64,000 nucleotides of DNA from Psychroserpens sp. (GTDB lineage Bacteria; Bacteroidota; Bacteroidia; Flavobacteriales; Flavobacteriaceae), in assembly GCA_017643165.1 (NCBI GenBank), contig JAEPNY010000002.1:810979-874978 (forward strand), read 5' to 3'. The position numbers and the translations under genes were made by a program. The notes beneath the pieces are model-generated. The model was not told the DNA's origin and searched no databases. It worked only from the letters and a program-made list of their open reading frames with translations. Positions 17,825 to 28,400 of this stretch are shown piece after piece; positions within the stretch are counted from its first letter, which is position 1; each line of letters starts with the position of its first letter.

Positions 17825-18727
17825 ATGACTGACCCAAATTTTCCTAATATAATTCTTTACGCGATTCCTTTTTTTATTCTAGCCATGTTGTTAGAGCTGT
17901 TTGTGACTATACGACAAGGTATACGTACCTATGAAAAAAAAGATGCCTTTTCTTCCATAGCCATGGGACTAGGAAATGTATTTCTCGGATTTCTGAGCAA
18001 AGCACTAGTTTTACTATCATTCTTTTATATCTATGAACATTTTAGAATCACCACTATTCCAGTCGCATGGTGGAGTTTTGTTCTTATTTTCTTTGCGGAT
18101 GATTTAGCATATTATTGGTTTCACAGAATATCACATGAGTGTCGTTTATTTTGGGCTTCACATGTTGTGCACCACTCGTCTCAACATTATAATTTAAGTA
18201 CTGCGTTACGTCAAACCTGGTCTGGTGGTTTTTATTCGTTCATTTTTTGGCTTTGGTTACCTTTACTGGGCTTCCATCCTGCCATGATTATGCTACAAAT
18301 GTCTATTAGCTTATTATATCAATTTTGGATCCATACAGAAACCATAGATAAAATGCCAAATTGGTTTGAAGCCATATTTAATACGCCTTCACATCATCGC
18401 GTTCACCATGGCAGTAATCCGCTGTATTTGGATCGAAATCACGCCGGAATATTGATCATTTGGGATAAATTCTTCGGAACATTTCAACCAGAAATAAAGG
18501 ACGAAAAAGTAGTCTATGGTTTGGTGAAGAACATCAATACTTATAATCCGATAAAAATCGCATTTGTAGAATGGTTTAATATGTTCAAAGACGCCTTTAG
18601 TGGCAACAAGTCTATTGGAGATCGTTTTCGATATTTGATCAAACCACCTGGCTGGAAACATGATGGTACAGGAAAAATCAGTGATGATCTCAGAAAAGAG
18701 TGGAAAACTAACAAAAACGCCTCATGA
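17825..18727 (+). CDS. sterol desaturase / fatty acid hydroxylase family membrane enzyme
   Basis: 300 aa with several membrane helices and the tripartite His boxes of di-iron hydroxylases: YYWFHRISHE, SHVVHHSSQHYN and HHRVHHG. These bind the di-iron centre on the cytoplasmic face. The ATGA overlap with the following SDR gene implies coupled translation and probably a joint lipid-modifying pathway. The lipid substrate is unknown. Confidence 0.9.
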   Translation: MTDPNFPNIILYAIPFFILAMLLELFVTIRQGIRTYEKKDAFSSIAMGLGNVFLGFLSKALVLLSFFYIYEHFRITTIPVAWWSFVLIFFADDLAYYWFHRISHECRLFWASHVVHHSSQHYNLSTALRQTWSGGFYSFIFWLWLPLLGFHPAMIMLQMSISLLYQFWIHTETIDKMPNWFEAIFNTPSHHRVHHGSNPLYLDRNHAGILIIWDKFFGTFQPEIKDEKVVYGLVKNINTYNPIKIAFVEWFNMFKDAFSGNKSIGDRFRYLIKPPGWKHDGTGKISDDLRKEWKTNKNAS

Positions 18728-19515
18728 CTTTTACGAATAAAGTAGTTTGGATTACTGGTGCTTCGAGTGGAATAGGAAAGCATCTTGCGCTTGCACTTTC
18801 TCAATATGACTGCAAATTAATTTTATCATCGCGCAGATCGAACGCACTTGAAGCGGTAAAACAACAGTGCGATTCACCAGAAAATGTTTATATCCTACCT
18901 CTAGATTTAGCTAATACTGACACAATGATTAACATAGCTAAGGTCGCTAGAGATGCATTTGGTAGAATTGATATACTCGTGAATAATGGTGGTATTAGTC
19001 AGCGTTCTGCCATCATAGAAACTACGGTCGATGTAGATCGAAAACTGATGGAAATTGATTATTTAGGAACAGTTGCATTATCCAAAGCGGTATTGCCGCA
19101 TTTTATAGAGCAGCAATCTGGACATTACGTAGTGGTTTCAAGCTTGATGGGTAAATTTAGCTCAGCGTATAGATCTGCCTATTGTGGCGCAAAACATGCC
19201 TTACACGGGTTTTTTGATGCCTTGCGATTAGAGCATGATAAGGATAATATCAAAGTAACAATGATCTGTCCAGGCTTTGTTAATACTGATGTGGCACGTA
19301 ATGCATTAACAGGTGATGGTTCTAAACAAGGGTACCAAGATGAAATGACAGCAAACGGATTAGATGTGGATGTCTTTGTTGGAAAAATGATCAAAGCCAT
19401 TCAAAAAGAGAAATACGAAGCTTATATTGGAAAGTTTGAAGCGTTTGGAGTTTATGTCAAACGCCTCTCTCCCCGACTTATACATTGGCTGGTTTCTAGA
19501 AGTAAAGTGAAATAA
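18724..19515 (+). CDS. short-chain dehydrogenase/reductase
   Basis: 263 aa classical SDR. NAD(P)-binding TGASSGIGKHLAL near residue 12, NNGGISQ, and catalytic SS...YCGAKHALHG (Tyr-x-x-x-Lys). The C-terminal region YVKRLSPRLIHWLVS is amphipathic and could associate with membrane, like the DHRS7-type lipid SDRs. Its start overlaps the stop of the desaturase gene by 4 nt. Confidence 0.9.
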   Translation: MTFTNKVVWITGASSGIGKHLALALSQYDCKLILSSRRSNALEAVKQQCDSPENVYILPLDLANTDTMINIAKVARDAFGRIDILVNNGGISQRSAIIETTVDVDRKLMEIDYLGTVALSKAVLPHFIEQQSGHYVVVSSLMGKFSSAYRSAYCGAKHALHGFFDALRLEHDKDNIKVTMICPGFVNTDVARNALTGDGSKQGYQDEMTANGLDVDVFVGKMIKAIQKEKYEAYIGKFEAFGVYVKRLSPRLIHWLVSRSKVK

Positions 19516-19517
19516 TA

Positions 19518-20192
19518 TTACACGTTCATACTCGCACCAATCTCAAGTAGTTTCAAAGTTCTTAATTTAGAATCGAATCTGGCTTTGGCCTGTGTTTTAT
19601 CGATTTTGATATAATCGAAGGTATCATAGTGATAACCAAGTGCCTTATCACAGTCTAAGAAGCGACACGCCTGAATTGCATCCTCCACACCCATTGTAAA
19701 ATTATCTCCAATTGGCAGAACCGCAAGGTCGAGATCAAACCGCCTTCCAATTAAACGCATGTCATATGTCAAAGCTGTATCACCTGCTATATATATTGTT
19801 TTATCTGCTTGGATTACAAATCCTCCAGGTTGACCACCATAACTCCCATCTGGAAAGGAAGATGTATGAACCGCTGTTACATATTTAACTTTACCGAAGT
19901 CAAACTCCCATGCACCACCATGATTCATTGGGTGCGTTTTAATTCCTAAGCTTCCAAAATGTATTGCAATTTCGTAGTTAGAGACCACGATTGCTCCTGT
20001 GCGTTTCGCAATTGCTTCAACATCCAATATATGATCTTGATGTGCATGTGTCACTAAAATGTAATCTGCTTTCAAAGTTTCAATATCTATGTGTGAAGCT
20101 AATGGATTTCCTGAAATAAAAGGATCAACTAATATATGAGTGTCAGCTATCTTAATCCCTAAAGATGCATGACCATAGAATGTTATTTGCAT
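19518..20192 (-). CDS. UPF0173 metal-dependent hydrolase (MBL fold)
   Basis: 224 aa, cytoplasmic. Canonical metal motif VTHAHQDHILD (HxHxDH), HPMNHGG, IAGDTALTYDM and the late LGYHYDTFDYI His. Same length as UPF0173 members. Physiological substrate unknown. Convergent with the SDR gene, with only 2 nt between stops. Confidence 0.9.
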   Translation of the reverse strand: MQITFYGHASLGIKIADTHILVDPFISGNPLASHIDIETLKADYILVTHAHQDHILDVEAIAKRTGAIVVSNYEIAIHFGSLGIKTHPMNHGGAWEFDFGKVKYVTAVHTSSFPDGSYGGQPGGFVIQADKTIYIAGDTALTYDMRLIGRRFDLDLAVLPIGDNFTMGVEDAIQACRFLDCDKALGYHYDTFDYIKIDKTQAKARFDSKLRTLKLLEIGASMNV

Positions 20193-20234
20193 AGTTCTGA
20201 TTTAATGTTAATAAGAAACAATCGAAAGTACGAA

Positions 20235-20271
20235 AAAACTCAGATACATTTGAGAAATATATCTGAGTTTT
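20235..20271. terminator. intrinsic terminator downstream of menA
   Basis: 12-bp stem AAAACTCAGATA / TATCTGAGTTTT enclosing a 13-nt loop, in the gap between menA (ends 20382, reverse) and the UPF0173 gene. The rest of 20193-20381 shows nothing else I can support. Confidence 0.75.
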
Positions 20272-20381
20272 AAAGCCCCAAATTTTATTGCCAACATAAT
20301 AGCAAATAATGCCGACCTACAAAATTTCAGGTTTAATATACGAATTAATCGTTTGATTTACAAACTTTTATGTTAATATTT

Positions 20382-21287
20382 TTATAATATATAACCTACG
20401 CCTAATAAGACTGAAAACAAGAAAGTAGAAAGTGCTAACACTTTTAATTGTGGATCATATTGCTTTTGTACGGTAGCTTTAAGAACAGCTTTAATGTGTA
20501 ATCCTAAAGGAATATAAGCGATGTAAAACAGTAAATTATAAAGACTTGAATAATATAATACTGAAAATAATAAGGAAACGGCAATAGCGGTAAAAATCAA
20601 AATCAAGTGATAAGTCTTTGCGCCTTTCTTACCTAATTTTACCGCCAATGTATTTTTATTTGACAGTATATCTGAGTCGATATCTCTCATATTATTCAGG
20701 TTGAGTACGCCTACACTTAGCAAGCCTACCGAAATCGCAGGAAGAATTACATGATGATCGAGCTGTTTCGTATACAAGAAATAACTTCCAATGACACTCA
20801 ACAAACCAAAAAATACAAAAACGAAAACATCTCCTAATCCTCTGTAGCCATATGGTGAACTACCAATGGTATAATTGATTGCCGCATAAACCGAAATTCC
20901 ACCTAACACAAAGAATAGTAAGGCATAAATGTAGTATTTACTTCCAAAAGAAAAGAAGATCAAACCTACAGTTAATATGATTACGACAAGAATATTAAAC
21001 TTAATCCCATCAAACATTTCATCAGGTGAAATATCACCACTTTGAATGGCACGTTCTGGACCAATTCTATTTTCATTATCCGTGCCTCGAACACCATCGC
21101 CATAGTCATTTGCTAGATTTGATAGGATCTGTAAGCTTATTGTCAATAATATGGCAAATGTCATTATGATACCATCAAATTTACCGTTGTAATGAGCGAA
21201 ACAAGATCCAATAATAATTCCTGATACTGAAAGTGGTATCGTACGTAAACGGAATGCCGAAATCCAAGGCTTTATTTTCTTTAACAT
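20382..21287 (-). CDS. menA: 1,4-dihydroxy-2-naphthoate prenyltransferase MenA
   Basis: 301 aa UbiA-family membrane prenyltransferase with about nine helices. The first Asp-rich motif NLANDYGDGVRGTDNENR and the second NLNNMRDIDSD bind Mg-prenyl diphosphate. It attaches the polyprenyl tail to DHNA. It follows menB with a 15-nt gap in a reverse operon. Confidence 0.93.
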   Translation of the reverse strand: MLKKIKPWISAFRLRTIPLSVSGIIIGSCFAHYNGKFDGIIMTFAILLTISLQILSNLANDYGDGVRGTDNENRIGPERAIQSGDISPDEMFDGIKFNILVVIILTVGLIFFSFGSKYYIYALLFFVLGGISVYAAINYTIGSSPYGYRGLGDVFVFVFFGLLSVIGSYFLYTKQLDHHVILPAISVGLLSVGVLNLNNMRDIDSDILSNKNTLAVKLGKKGAKTYHLILIFTAIAVSLLFSVLYYSSLYNLLFYIAYIPLGLHIKAVLKATVQKQYDPQLKVLALSTFLFSVLLGVGYIL

Positions 21288-21302
21288 GTAATTCTTAAGG
21301 AA

Positions 21303-22163
21303 TTAAGGAATCCATTTTTTCTCGAAGTTTGGCTGACGCTTTTCGAGGAATGCGTCGCGTCCTTCTTTGGCTTCATCAGTCATATAGGCCAATCGGGTAG
21401 CTTCTCCTGCAAAGACTTGTTGTCCGACCATACCATCATCTGTTAAATTCATAGCGAACTTCAACATCTTTATAGACGTTGGTGATTTAGCCAATATTTC
21501 TTGAGCCCATTCGTAGGCTGTATCTTCTAACTCTGCATGAGGAATTACGGCATTTACCATTCCCATTTCGTAGGCTTCCTGAGCCGAATAATTTCTGCCT
21601 AAAAAGAAAATTTCTCTAGCTTTTTTCTGTCCAACCATCTTTGCCAAATATGCCGAACCATAACCACCATCAAAACTTGTAACGTCTGCATCTGTTTGTT
21701 TGAAAATAGCATGCTCTTTACTCGCTAGGGTTAGATCACAAACGACATGTAAACTATGTCCTCCTCCAACAGCCCAACCTGGCACAACAGCAATCACAGC
21801 TTTAGGCATAAAACGAATTAAACGTTGAACTTCTAATATGTTAAGCCTATGATAGCCATCATCGCCAACATAACCTTGATGTCCTCTGGCTTTTTGATCA
21901 CCTCCTGAACAAAAACTCCAAATACCGTCCTTTGTCGATGGACCTTCTGCAGAAAGCAATACCACACCAATATTTACGTCTTCATTTGCATCATAAAATG
22001 CATCATATAATTCGCTTGTGGTTTTAGGACGAAACGCGTTCCTAATATTAGGTCTATTAAATGCGATACGAGCTACACCATTACACTTTTTATAGGTAAT
22101 GTCTTCATACGTTTTGGCCGTTATCCATTCAGCTTTCTTCATAGTGGAGTTATTTTGTTGCAA
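21303..22163 (-). CDS. menB: 1,4-dihydroxy-2-naphthoyl-CoA synthase MenB
   Basis: 286 aa crotonase-fold enzyme. IWSFCSGGDQKARG and GWAVGGGHSLHVVCDLTLAS form the oxyanion-hole region, and QTDADVTSFDGGYGSAYLAKMVG is the MenB-specific Asp-containing block; the chain ends KKWIP as in other MenB proteins. It closes the naphthoquinone ring from o-succinylbenzoyl-CoA. Start taken at the ATG at 22163; the internal Met at 22142 (MKKAEWITAKTYED) is also possible. Confidence 0.94.
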   Translation of the reverse strand: MQQNNSTMKKAEWITAKTYEDITYKKCNGVARIAFNRPNIRNAFRPKTTSELYDAFYDANEDVNIGVVLLSAEGPSTKDGIWSFCSGGDQKARGHQGYVGDDGYHRLNILEVQRLIRFMPKAVIAVVPGWAVGGGHSLHVVCDLTLASKEHAIFKQTDADVTSFDGGYGSAYLAKMVGQKKAREIFFLGRNYSAQEAYEMGMVNAVIPHAELEDTAYEWAQEILAKSPTSIKMLKFAMNLTDDGMVGQQVFAGEATRLAYMTDEAKEGRDAFLEKRQPNFEKKWIP

Positions 22164-22225
22164 AAATACTGCTTTCTTAATTATAAGTCAAAAGACTGTT
22201 CTTCGACCTTTCGCGATTTTACTGT

Positions 22226-23062
22226 TTACTTTACTAAACGTATCCCTTCTGGTTCAATCGTAATTAATCGCTTTTTGTATAAAGTACCGATGGCCTTTTT
22301 AAAAGTCTTCTTACTCATTTGTAGTTCCTGCTTTATGGCTTCCGGACTTGACTTGTCATTTAAAGAAAGAAAGCCATCTGCGCTATCCATTAAATGATTC
22401 ATAACAATATCTGCATTAGGTTCGATGTTTCGATAGCCTATTTGACCTAATGAAATATCAAGTTTATTATCAGATCGCACTTTTTTAACTATTCCTTTCA
22501 GTTCATCACCAACGCTTAGCTCTTTATAAATATCATCTTTATAGATCAATCCTAGATGTTTCTTATTGACAATAACATTCATACCTATTTCAGAAGGATG
22601 CGAAACAATGAGATCAACAGTATCGAACTTTTCTACGGTAAGTTCCTTATTATCTAAAAACCGATTGGTTTTGCTTGATGCAACTAGTCTTTCGGTCTCC
22701 TCATCTAAATAACAATAGACCAAATACCAGCCTCCAGCTTTCATTTTGAAGGCTTGCTCTTTAAACGGACAAAATAACTCCTTCACCATTCCCCAATCCA
22801 AGAATGCACCATGAGACGTGACCTGACTACATCTCAATAATGCAAAATTATCTCGCGTAACATATGGATCATCAGTCACAGCGACTAATCGCTCTTCATT
22901 ATCTAAATAGACAAATACTTTGATCTCATCGCCAAAATTGAATGCTTCTGGGATATAGCGATTTGGAAGTAAAACTTCATTTCCTTCGTTATCTGCAATG
23001 TAGAGTCCCTGTTCCGTATCACGAATGATCTCAAGCGTGTTATATTCTCCAATGTTTATCAT
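22226..23062 (-). CDS. cvfB: CvfB-type S1 RNA-binding protein
   Basis: 278 aa with the CvfB/YitL architecture: several S1-like beta-barrel domains (LLPNRYIPEAFNFGDEIKVFVYLD; GAFLDWGMVKELFCPF; GDELKGIVKKVRSDNKLDISL) and a C-terminal winged helix (MSKKTFKKAIGTLYKKRLITIEPEGIRLVK). CvfB of Gram-positives binds RNA and affects virulence-gene expression; the role in Bacteroidota is not known. Sits within the men gene run, 62 nt from menB. Confidence 0.88.
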   Translation of the reverse strand: MINIGEYNTLEIIRDTEQGLYIADNEGNEVLLPNRYIPEAFNFGDEIKVFVYLDNEERLVAVTDDPYVTRDNFALLRCSQVTSHGAFLDWGMVKELFCPFKEQAFKMKAGGWYLVYCYLDEETERLVASSKTNRFLDNKELTVEKFDTVDLIVSHPSEIGMNVIVNKKHLGLIYKDDIYKELSVGDELKGIVKKVRSDNKLDISLGQIGYRNIEPNADIVMNHLMDSADGFLSLNDKSSPEAIKQELQMSKKTFKKAIGTLYKKRLITIEPEGIRLVK

Positions 23063-23096
23063 GCGGCAAAGATAGTTATATTCAAAAAGGGAACTA

Positions 23097-23136
23097 AAAA
23101 AAGCGCTACAATCTTGAAATGATCATAGCGCTTTTA
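23097..23136. terminator. intrinsic terminator downstream of the DUF2853 gene
   Basis: AAAAAGCGCTA / TAGCGCTTTT stem with a 17-nt loop between the DUF2853 stop (23154) and cvfB. This splits menD/DUF2853 from the cvfB-menB-menA unit. Confidence 0.75.
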
Positions 23137-23153
23137 GCTTTAGAGTTATAAGC

Positions 23154-23492
23154 TTAGTAAGCCGATTCTTTATTAAAGTGTTTCGTCAACATGTAATAAA
23201 CAACAGCTCTATATTTGTTTCTGTTAGACTTTCCGTATGTCTCCATCACAGCATCAATCCCTTTATCAAGTGCATCGCTATCTTTAAGCCCTAATTTTTT
23301 GATTAAGAAGTTTTGCTTTACAGTATTCAATTCTGATTCATCTGATCCAGATACAGTAGCTGCATCGGCATTGTAAATTGATGGTCCACATCCAATCGTT
23401 ACTTTAGTTAATAGATCCATGTCTGGATTTACACCACATTTGTCTTTTAAGTCTGCTGCATACTTTGCAATCAACTCATCTCTTTTGCTCAT
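23154..23492 (-). CDS. DUF2853 family protein
   Basis: 112 aa, all-helical, cytoplasmic, beginning MSKRDELIAKYAADLKDKCG and ending YRAVVYYMLTKHFNKESAY. The sequence matches my memory of DUF2853, a small conserved protein common in Flavobacteriia. Function unknown. Preceded by menD with an 82-nt gap and followed by a terminator. Confidence 0.8.
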   Translation of the reverse strand: MSKRDELIAKYAADLKDKCGVNPDMDLLTKVTIGCGPSIYNADAATVSGSDESELNTVKQNFLIKKLGLKDSDALDKGIDAVMETYGKSNRNKYRAVVYYMLTKHFNKESAY

Positions 23493-23574
23493 TTTTGTTT
23501 TGTTTTACGGTTAATAATTATAGCTTCATAAAGATAGCTATTTATCAGACACGTCAAAATGAGATTGGTCACAA

Positions 23575-25335
23575 TTATTTTATGAAATCAAAATAATTTA
23601 ATAGAATACTATCATTTTCGGTTCTAGGTGTAAAAATTTCAAGAAGCTTAGGTTGCAATGACGGTTTAAAGAAGTTTTCTAATTCAGAATTCACCGCTTC
23701 TTGATCATCCGCTGTAGAATACTCAAAACCATACATGTCGCATAACTGAACTGCAGTAAGGTTATGCTTTGTTTCAAAAAAGTAATCAAAGTTTTCAGTA
23801 TTCTTATGACCAGGAAGAATTCTAAAAATACCACCACCTTGATTATTAATTATAATAATCCTAAAATTCTTAGGAATGTAGTTATTCCATAAGGCATTGC
23901 TGTCGTAAAAGAAACTAAGATCTCCCGTTATAAACACAGTTTGTTTTTTACTCGCCACAGCGCAACCTATGGCTGTAGAGGTACTTCCATCAATTCCACT
24001 TGTACCACGATTACAGAACACTTCCCAATGTGTATTTATATTAAATAATTGCGTGTAACGCACAGTAGAACTATTGCCTAATTGCAAGATCGCTTTACCA
24101 GGTATAGATTTGATAAGCGCACTGAAGACCGTAAAATCGCTAAACGGAATTTTATCAATATATAATTGATGCATCTTATTGCGATGTCGTTTTACTTTGG
24201 TCCAATATTCAAGATATGTACTCTTCGTAACATGTGTGATCTTTGGTAAAAATTCAGAAAAGAACTCATTCGGGGTTGCAATAATATGTCGTTCCAAACA
24301 AAAGAACGTATCGTTAGCATTATGTTCGTCAATATGCCAATGATGTTTAGGCTGATACTGTCTCAAAAAGGCTTTTATCTTCTTTGATACAATCATACCT
24401 CCAATTGTAATTAAAATATCAGGTTGTAGTTCACTAAAATCAGATGACTCCAAAGGTGCGATAATCTTGTCAATACACGGGAAAAACTTTGGATGATGAA
24501 TATTCGAGGTAGTTTCAGTAAATACGACTACACTGTCGTCATTGGCTAAGTCGTTTAGCCATCGTTGATCGATCTGATTTGGCGGCATAACCCCAATCAA
24601 TAGCATTTTACGTTTGGCGACATACCAATCATCAATGCATTCCTTTAATTCAGACTGATCTATTTTAGATGACTTCAAACTAAGGGCTGTTGACTTAGGA
24701 TCAACGGATATTGTATTAACTCTTTCGTAAAGCGGTTCATCAAAAGGAATGTTTATATGTACTGGGCCACTTTTAAATTTTGCAAGATTCAACGCTTTAT
24801 TGATTTCCTCTTCATTAAAACTTTGTATGTTTTTTTGTAAGCCTAACATACGTTCAAGCTTATTCTCGAGGTTTTTAATAATAGGTATTTCTTCTCGATG
24901 CTTGAGTGGTTTATTTTCATTAATATCCAACTTTAAATTCGCAGAATATATAATATGATTTCCAAAAACATCCTTTTGATTAATAGTTTGACCATCTCCT
25001 ATTCCAATTAAATGTTTTGGTCGATCTGCAGATAAAACTACCAATGGAATACTGCTATAATACGCTTCTGAAATCGCAGGATAATAATTCAATACTGCAC
25101 TTCCTGAAGTACAAGCTATAGCTACAGGTTCTCGTAATTTTTGTGCAATCCCTAAGGCAAAGAATGCAGCGCAGCGCTCATCAACAATACTGTAGCAGTT
25201 AAAATAAAGATCACTGGTAAACCCAATCGTAAGCGGTGCATTTCTGCTTCCAGGAGAGATTACAATATGCTTGATTTCTTTGAGTTTACATAACTCAACT
25301 ACCGTTTGTGCAAGTGGTATTTTAGGGTATTCCAT
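23575..25335 (-). CDS. menD: SEPHCHC synthase MenD (thiamine diphosphate enzyme)
   Basis: 586 aa ThDP-dependent enzyme of normal MenD length. The N-terminal Pyr domain has ISPGSRNAPLTIGF and the conserved VLNYYPAISEAYYSSIPLVVLSADRP. The C-terminal PP domain has TSGIDGSTSTAIGCA, FITGDLSFFYDSNALWNN and IIINNQGGGIFRILPG. It condenses isochorismate with 2-oxoglutarate. It shares an 88-94 nt divergent promoter region with the tricorn protease gene. Confidence 0.95.
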   Translation of the reverse strand: MEYPKIPLAQTVVELCKLKEIKHIVISPGSRNAPLTIGFTSDLYFNCYSIVDERCAAFFALGIAQKLREPVAIACTSGSAVLNYYPAISEAYYSSIPLVVLSADRPKHLIGIGDGQTINQKDVFGNHIIYSANLKLDINENKPLKHREEIPIIKNLENKLERMLGLQKNIQSFNEEEINKALNLAKFKSGPVHINIPFDEPLYERVNTISVDPKSTALSLKSSKIDQSELKECIDDWYVAKRKMLLIGVMPPNQIDQRWLNDLANDDSVVVFTETTSNIHHPKFFPCIDKIIAPLESSDFSELQPDILITIGGMIVSKKIKAFLRQYQPKHHWHIDEHNANDTFFCLERHIIATPNEFFSEFLPKITHVTKSTYLEYWTKVKRHRNKMHQLYIDKIPFSDFTVFSALIKSIPGKAILQLGNSSTVRYTQLFNINTHWEVFCNRGTSGIDGSTSTAIGCAVASKKQTVFITGDLSFFYDSNALWNNYIPKNFRIIIINNQGGGIFRILPGHKNTENFDYFFETKHNLTAVQLCDMYGFEYSTADDQEAVNSELENFFKPSLQPKLLEIFTPRTENDSILLNYFDFIK

Positions 25336-25429
25336 CGACGTGCAAAGTTATTCAAAATTGAAGTGAAATAAAAATGAGATTCACTACATTTATTTTAGTA
25401 CCTTCACCACTCTAAAAACACTATTGCTC

Positions 25430-28400
25430 ATGAACTTACAACGTTTATTCCCTCTGCTCGTAACCTTTTTTATGTTGCAATCTCTTATTAGCCAAAACAA
25501 TAATTTGTGGTTAAGAAATACAGCCATTTCACCTAACGGAAATCAAATTGCTTTTACTTATAATGCAGACATCTACACAGTCTCTGTAAATGGCGGCCAA
25601 GCCATTCGATTAACAACTCATAGTGCCTACGACACAAAACCAATTTGGTCTCATGACGGCGAGCATATCGCTTTCGCGTCCAATCGATACGGAAACTTTG
25701 ATGTGTTTGTAATGACCAGAACAGGTACAGACGTGAAACGATTAACCTATCACAGTGCAGATGATATGCCTACCGATTTTTCTCAGGACGATAAATCAAT
25801 ATGGTTTAATAGTATCCGATTAGATGATCAAAATTCACTACTGTTTCATCGTTTAGGAGAACTGTATAGCGTTGATGTATCTGGAAAATTACCGAAACAA
25901 TTAAGTAGTTTTCCTCAGTATGAGGCTAGAAATAATAGTAATGGCGATATCATTTTTGAAGAAATTAAAGGGTATGAAGACCAATGGCGTAAGCACCATA
26001 CCTCATCTGTTACGAGAGATATATGGAAACGCTCAGCATCAGGATCATATACAAAACTTTCTAATTTCAAAGGCGAAAATCGTAATCCAGTATTCGGACC
26101 AAATGACGATTATTACTATCTCTCTGAACGTTCTGGAACGTTTAACGTATATCATGGCTCTTTTTCAAATCCGAATGCATCAACTCAAATTTCGAATTTT
26201 GAAATGCATCCCGTTCGTCACCTTTCGATCTCTAATAACGGCATCCTCTCCTACAGTTTTAATGGTGAGGTTTATATTCAAAAACCAAATCAAGCTGCTG
26301 AAAAAGTCTCTATTCAAATCGGTGGTGATGAGTCCTTAATTGATGAAGAATTATTATTCGTCAATGGCAATGTTACTGACATGGTACCTTCACCAAATGG
26401 AAAAGAATTAATCTTTTTATACCGAGGTGATGTTTTCGTAACCTCTGTTGACGGAAGCTTAACAAGACGTCTTACCGAAACCCCAGAACAGGAGCGCAGT
26501 ATTGATATCAGTCCAGACGGACGAACAATTGTCTATGCTAGCGAGCGAAATAACAGTTGGAATCTATACACGCAGCAAATTAATGATGATGAGAAGTATT
26601 TTATTAATGCTATTGATATTTCAGAAAAAGAACTACTCGCAAACAAGTCCGAAACCTTTCAACCTAAGTTTTCACCTACAGGAGAAGACATAGCTTATCT
26701 AGAAGAGCGCACAAAACTCAGAACTATAAATTTAGAATCTAAAAAGATCACTAAGATTCACGATGGAGAAAAACACTTTTCATACGCTGATGGTGATCAA
26801 GAATATGAATGGAGTCCTGATGGTAAGTGGTTGGCCATTACTTTCTACCCTGATCAATATTGGTTTGGTGAAATAGGAATTCTTAAAGCCGATGGCTCAG
26901 GAGATCTCATTAATGTTTCAAAAAGTGGATTTAGCGATTATAGCCCTAAATGGTCTATAGACGGTACCATGCTTTATTGGGCATCTGACAGAAATGGAAT
27001 GCATAGTGTTGCAAAAACAGGTCCTACGCAATCCGATGTTTACGGTGTTTTCCTAACGCAAAAAGCATATGATAAATTCAAATTAAATAAAGATGAATTT
27101 GCTTTTATTGCTGAAGATAAACCAAAAGAAAAAAACAAGGATGATAAAAAGGATGCCGATAATGACAAATCTAAAGATGACAAAAAATTAAAAACAATAA
27201 CCATTGATTTTGATGATCTTGATAAGCGCAAAACAAAGCTCTCTTTGTTCTCAACCAGATTGTCAGATGCCTTAATCACAAAAGATGCTAAGTCGTTGTT
27301 ATATCTTGGTAGAATTGATAATAAAGCTAATCTATGGAAGTTAGATCTACGCACCAAAGAAATTAAATCTTTAGGAACTTTCGGTCGAGGTGGCGGCATA
27401 GTCTTCGGAAAGGATGCCAAATCTGTTTTTGTTTTAAGTGGCGGACGCATCTCTAAAATTGAAGTAGGTTCAGGAAAAAAGAAATCGGTTGGTATCAGAG
27501 ATGAAATGTCCTTCAACTTATCTTCTGAGCGTTTATATCTTATGGATCATGTTTCGCGACAAGTCAAAAAGAAATTTTTAGACCCTGAATTACATGGTGC
27601 ACCTTGGGATCAATTATCTGAAAATTATAAAAAGTTCGTTCCAATCCTTAATAATGATATCGACTTCAAGGATATTCTAGGTGAACTTTTAGGCGAATTA
27701 AATGCGTCACATACAGGTGCTAGATTTAGAGCTGGTAATCCAAAAGGAGATCAAACGGCTGCTCTTGGAATCTTTATTGACACCAACCATTCTGGAGATG
27801 GTATCAAGATAGCTGAGCTTATGAAAGGGAGTCCGTTATTGAATGGAGAAAAGAAAGTTAAACCTGGCGTTATTATTGAAGCCATCGACAATAATGCGAT
27901 TACAGATAATGTTAATCACTATGCCTTTTTAAATAGAAAATCCGGAAAAGCCGTTACTATGGCGTATTACGATCCAAATACCAATGAACGCTGGAAAGAA
28001 CGTGTGAAACCAATTTCCTTGGGAGCTGAAAATGAATTACGCTATCAACGTTGGATCAAGAAAAATCGTGACTTGGTTCATGAATTATCGAATGATCAAA
28101 TTGGCTATATGCATATCAGAAGCATGAGTGATGGAAGCTTTAGAGAGTTTTTAGATAAAGTGATGGGTGAAGAAGTAAACAAGAAAGCCTTAGTTGTAGA
28201 CACACGTTTTAATGGTGGTGGTGATCTCGTTGATGATATCACAACATTTTTAAGTGGAAAGAAATATATGGAATTCCAAAACGGCGGTAAGATTGTAGGT
28301 ATAGAATCTCAGCGTCGTTGGACAAAACCGAGTATCATGCTAGTTGGTGAATCAAATTATTCAGATGCGCATTGCACACCTGCTGGCTACAAAGATCTTC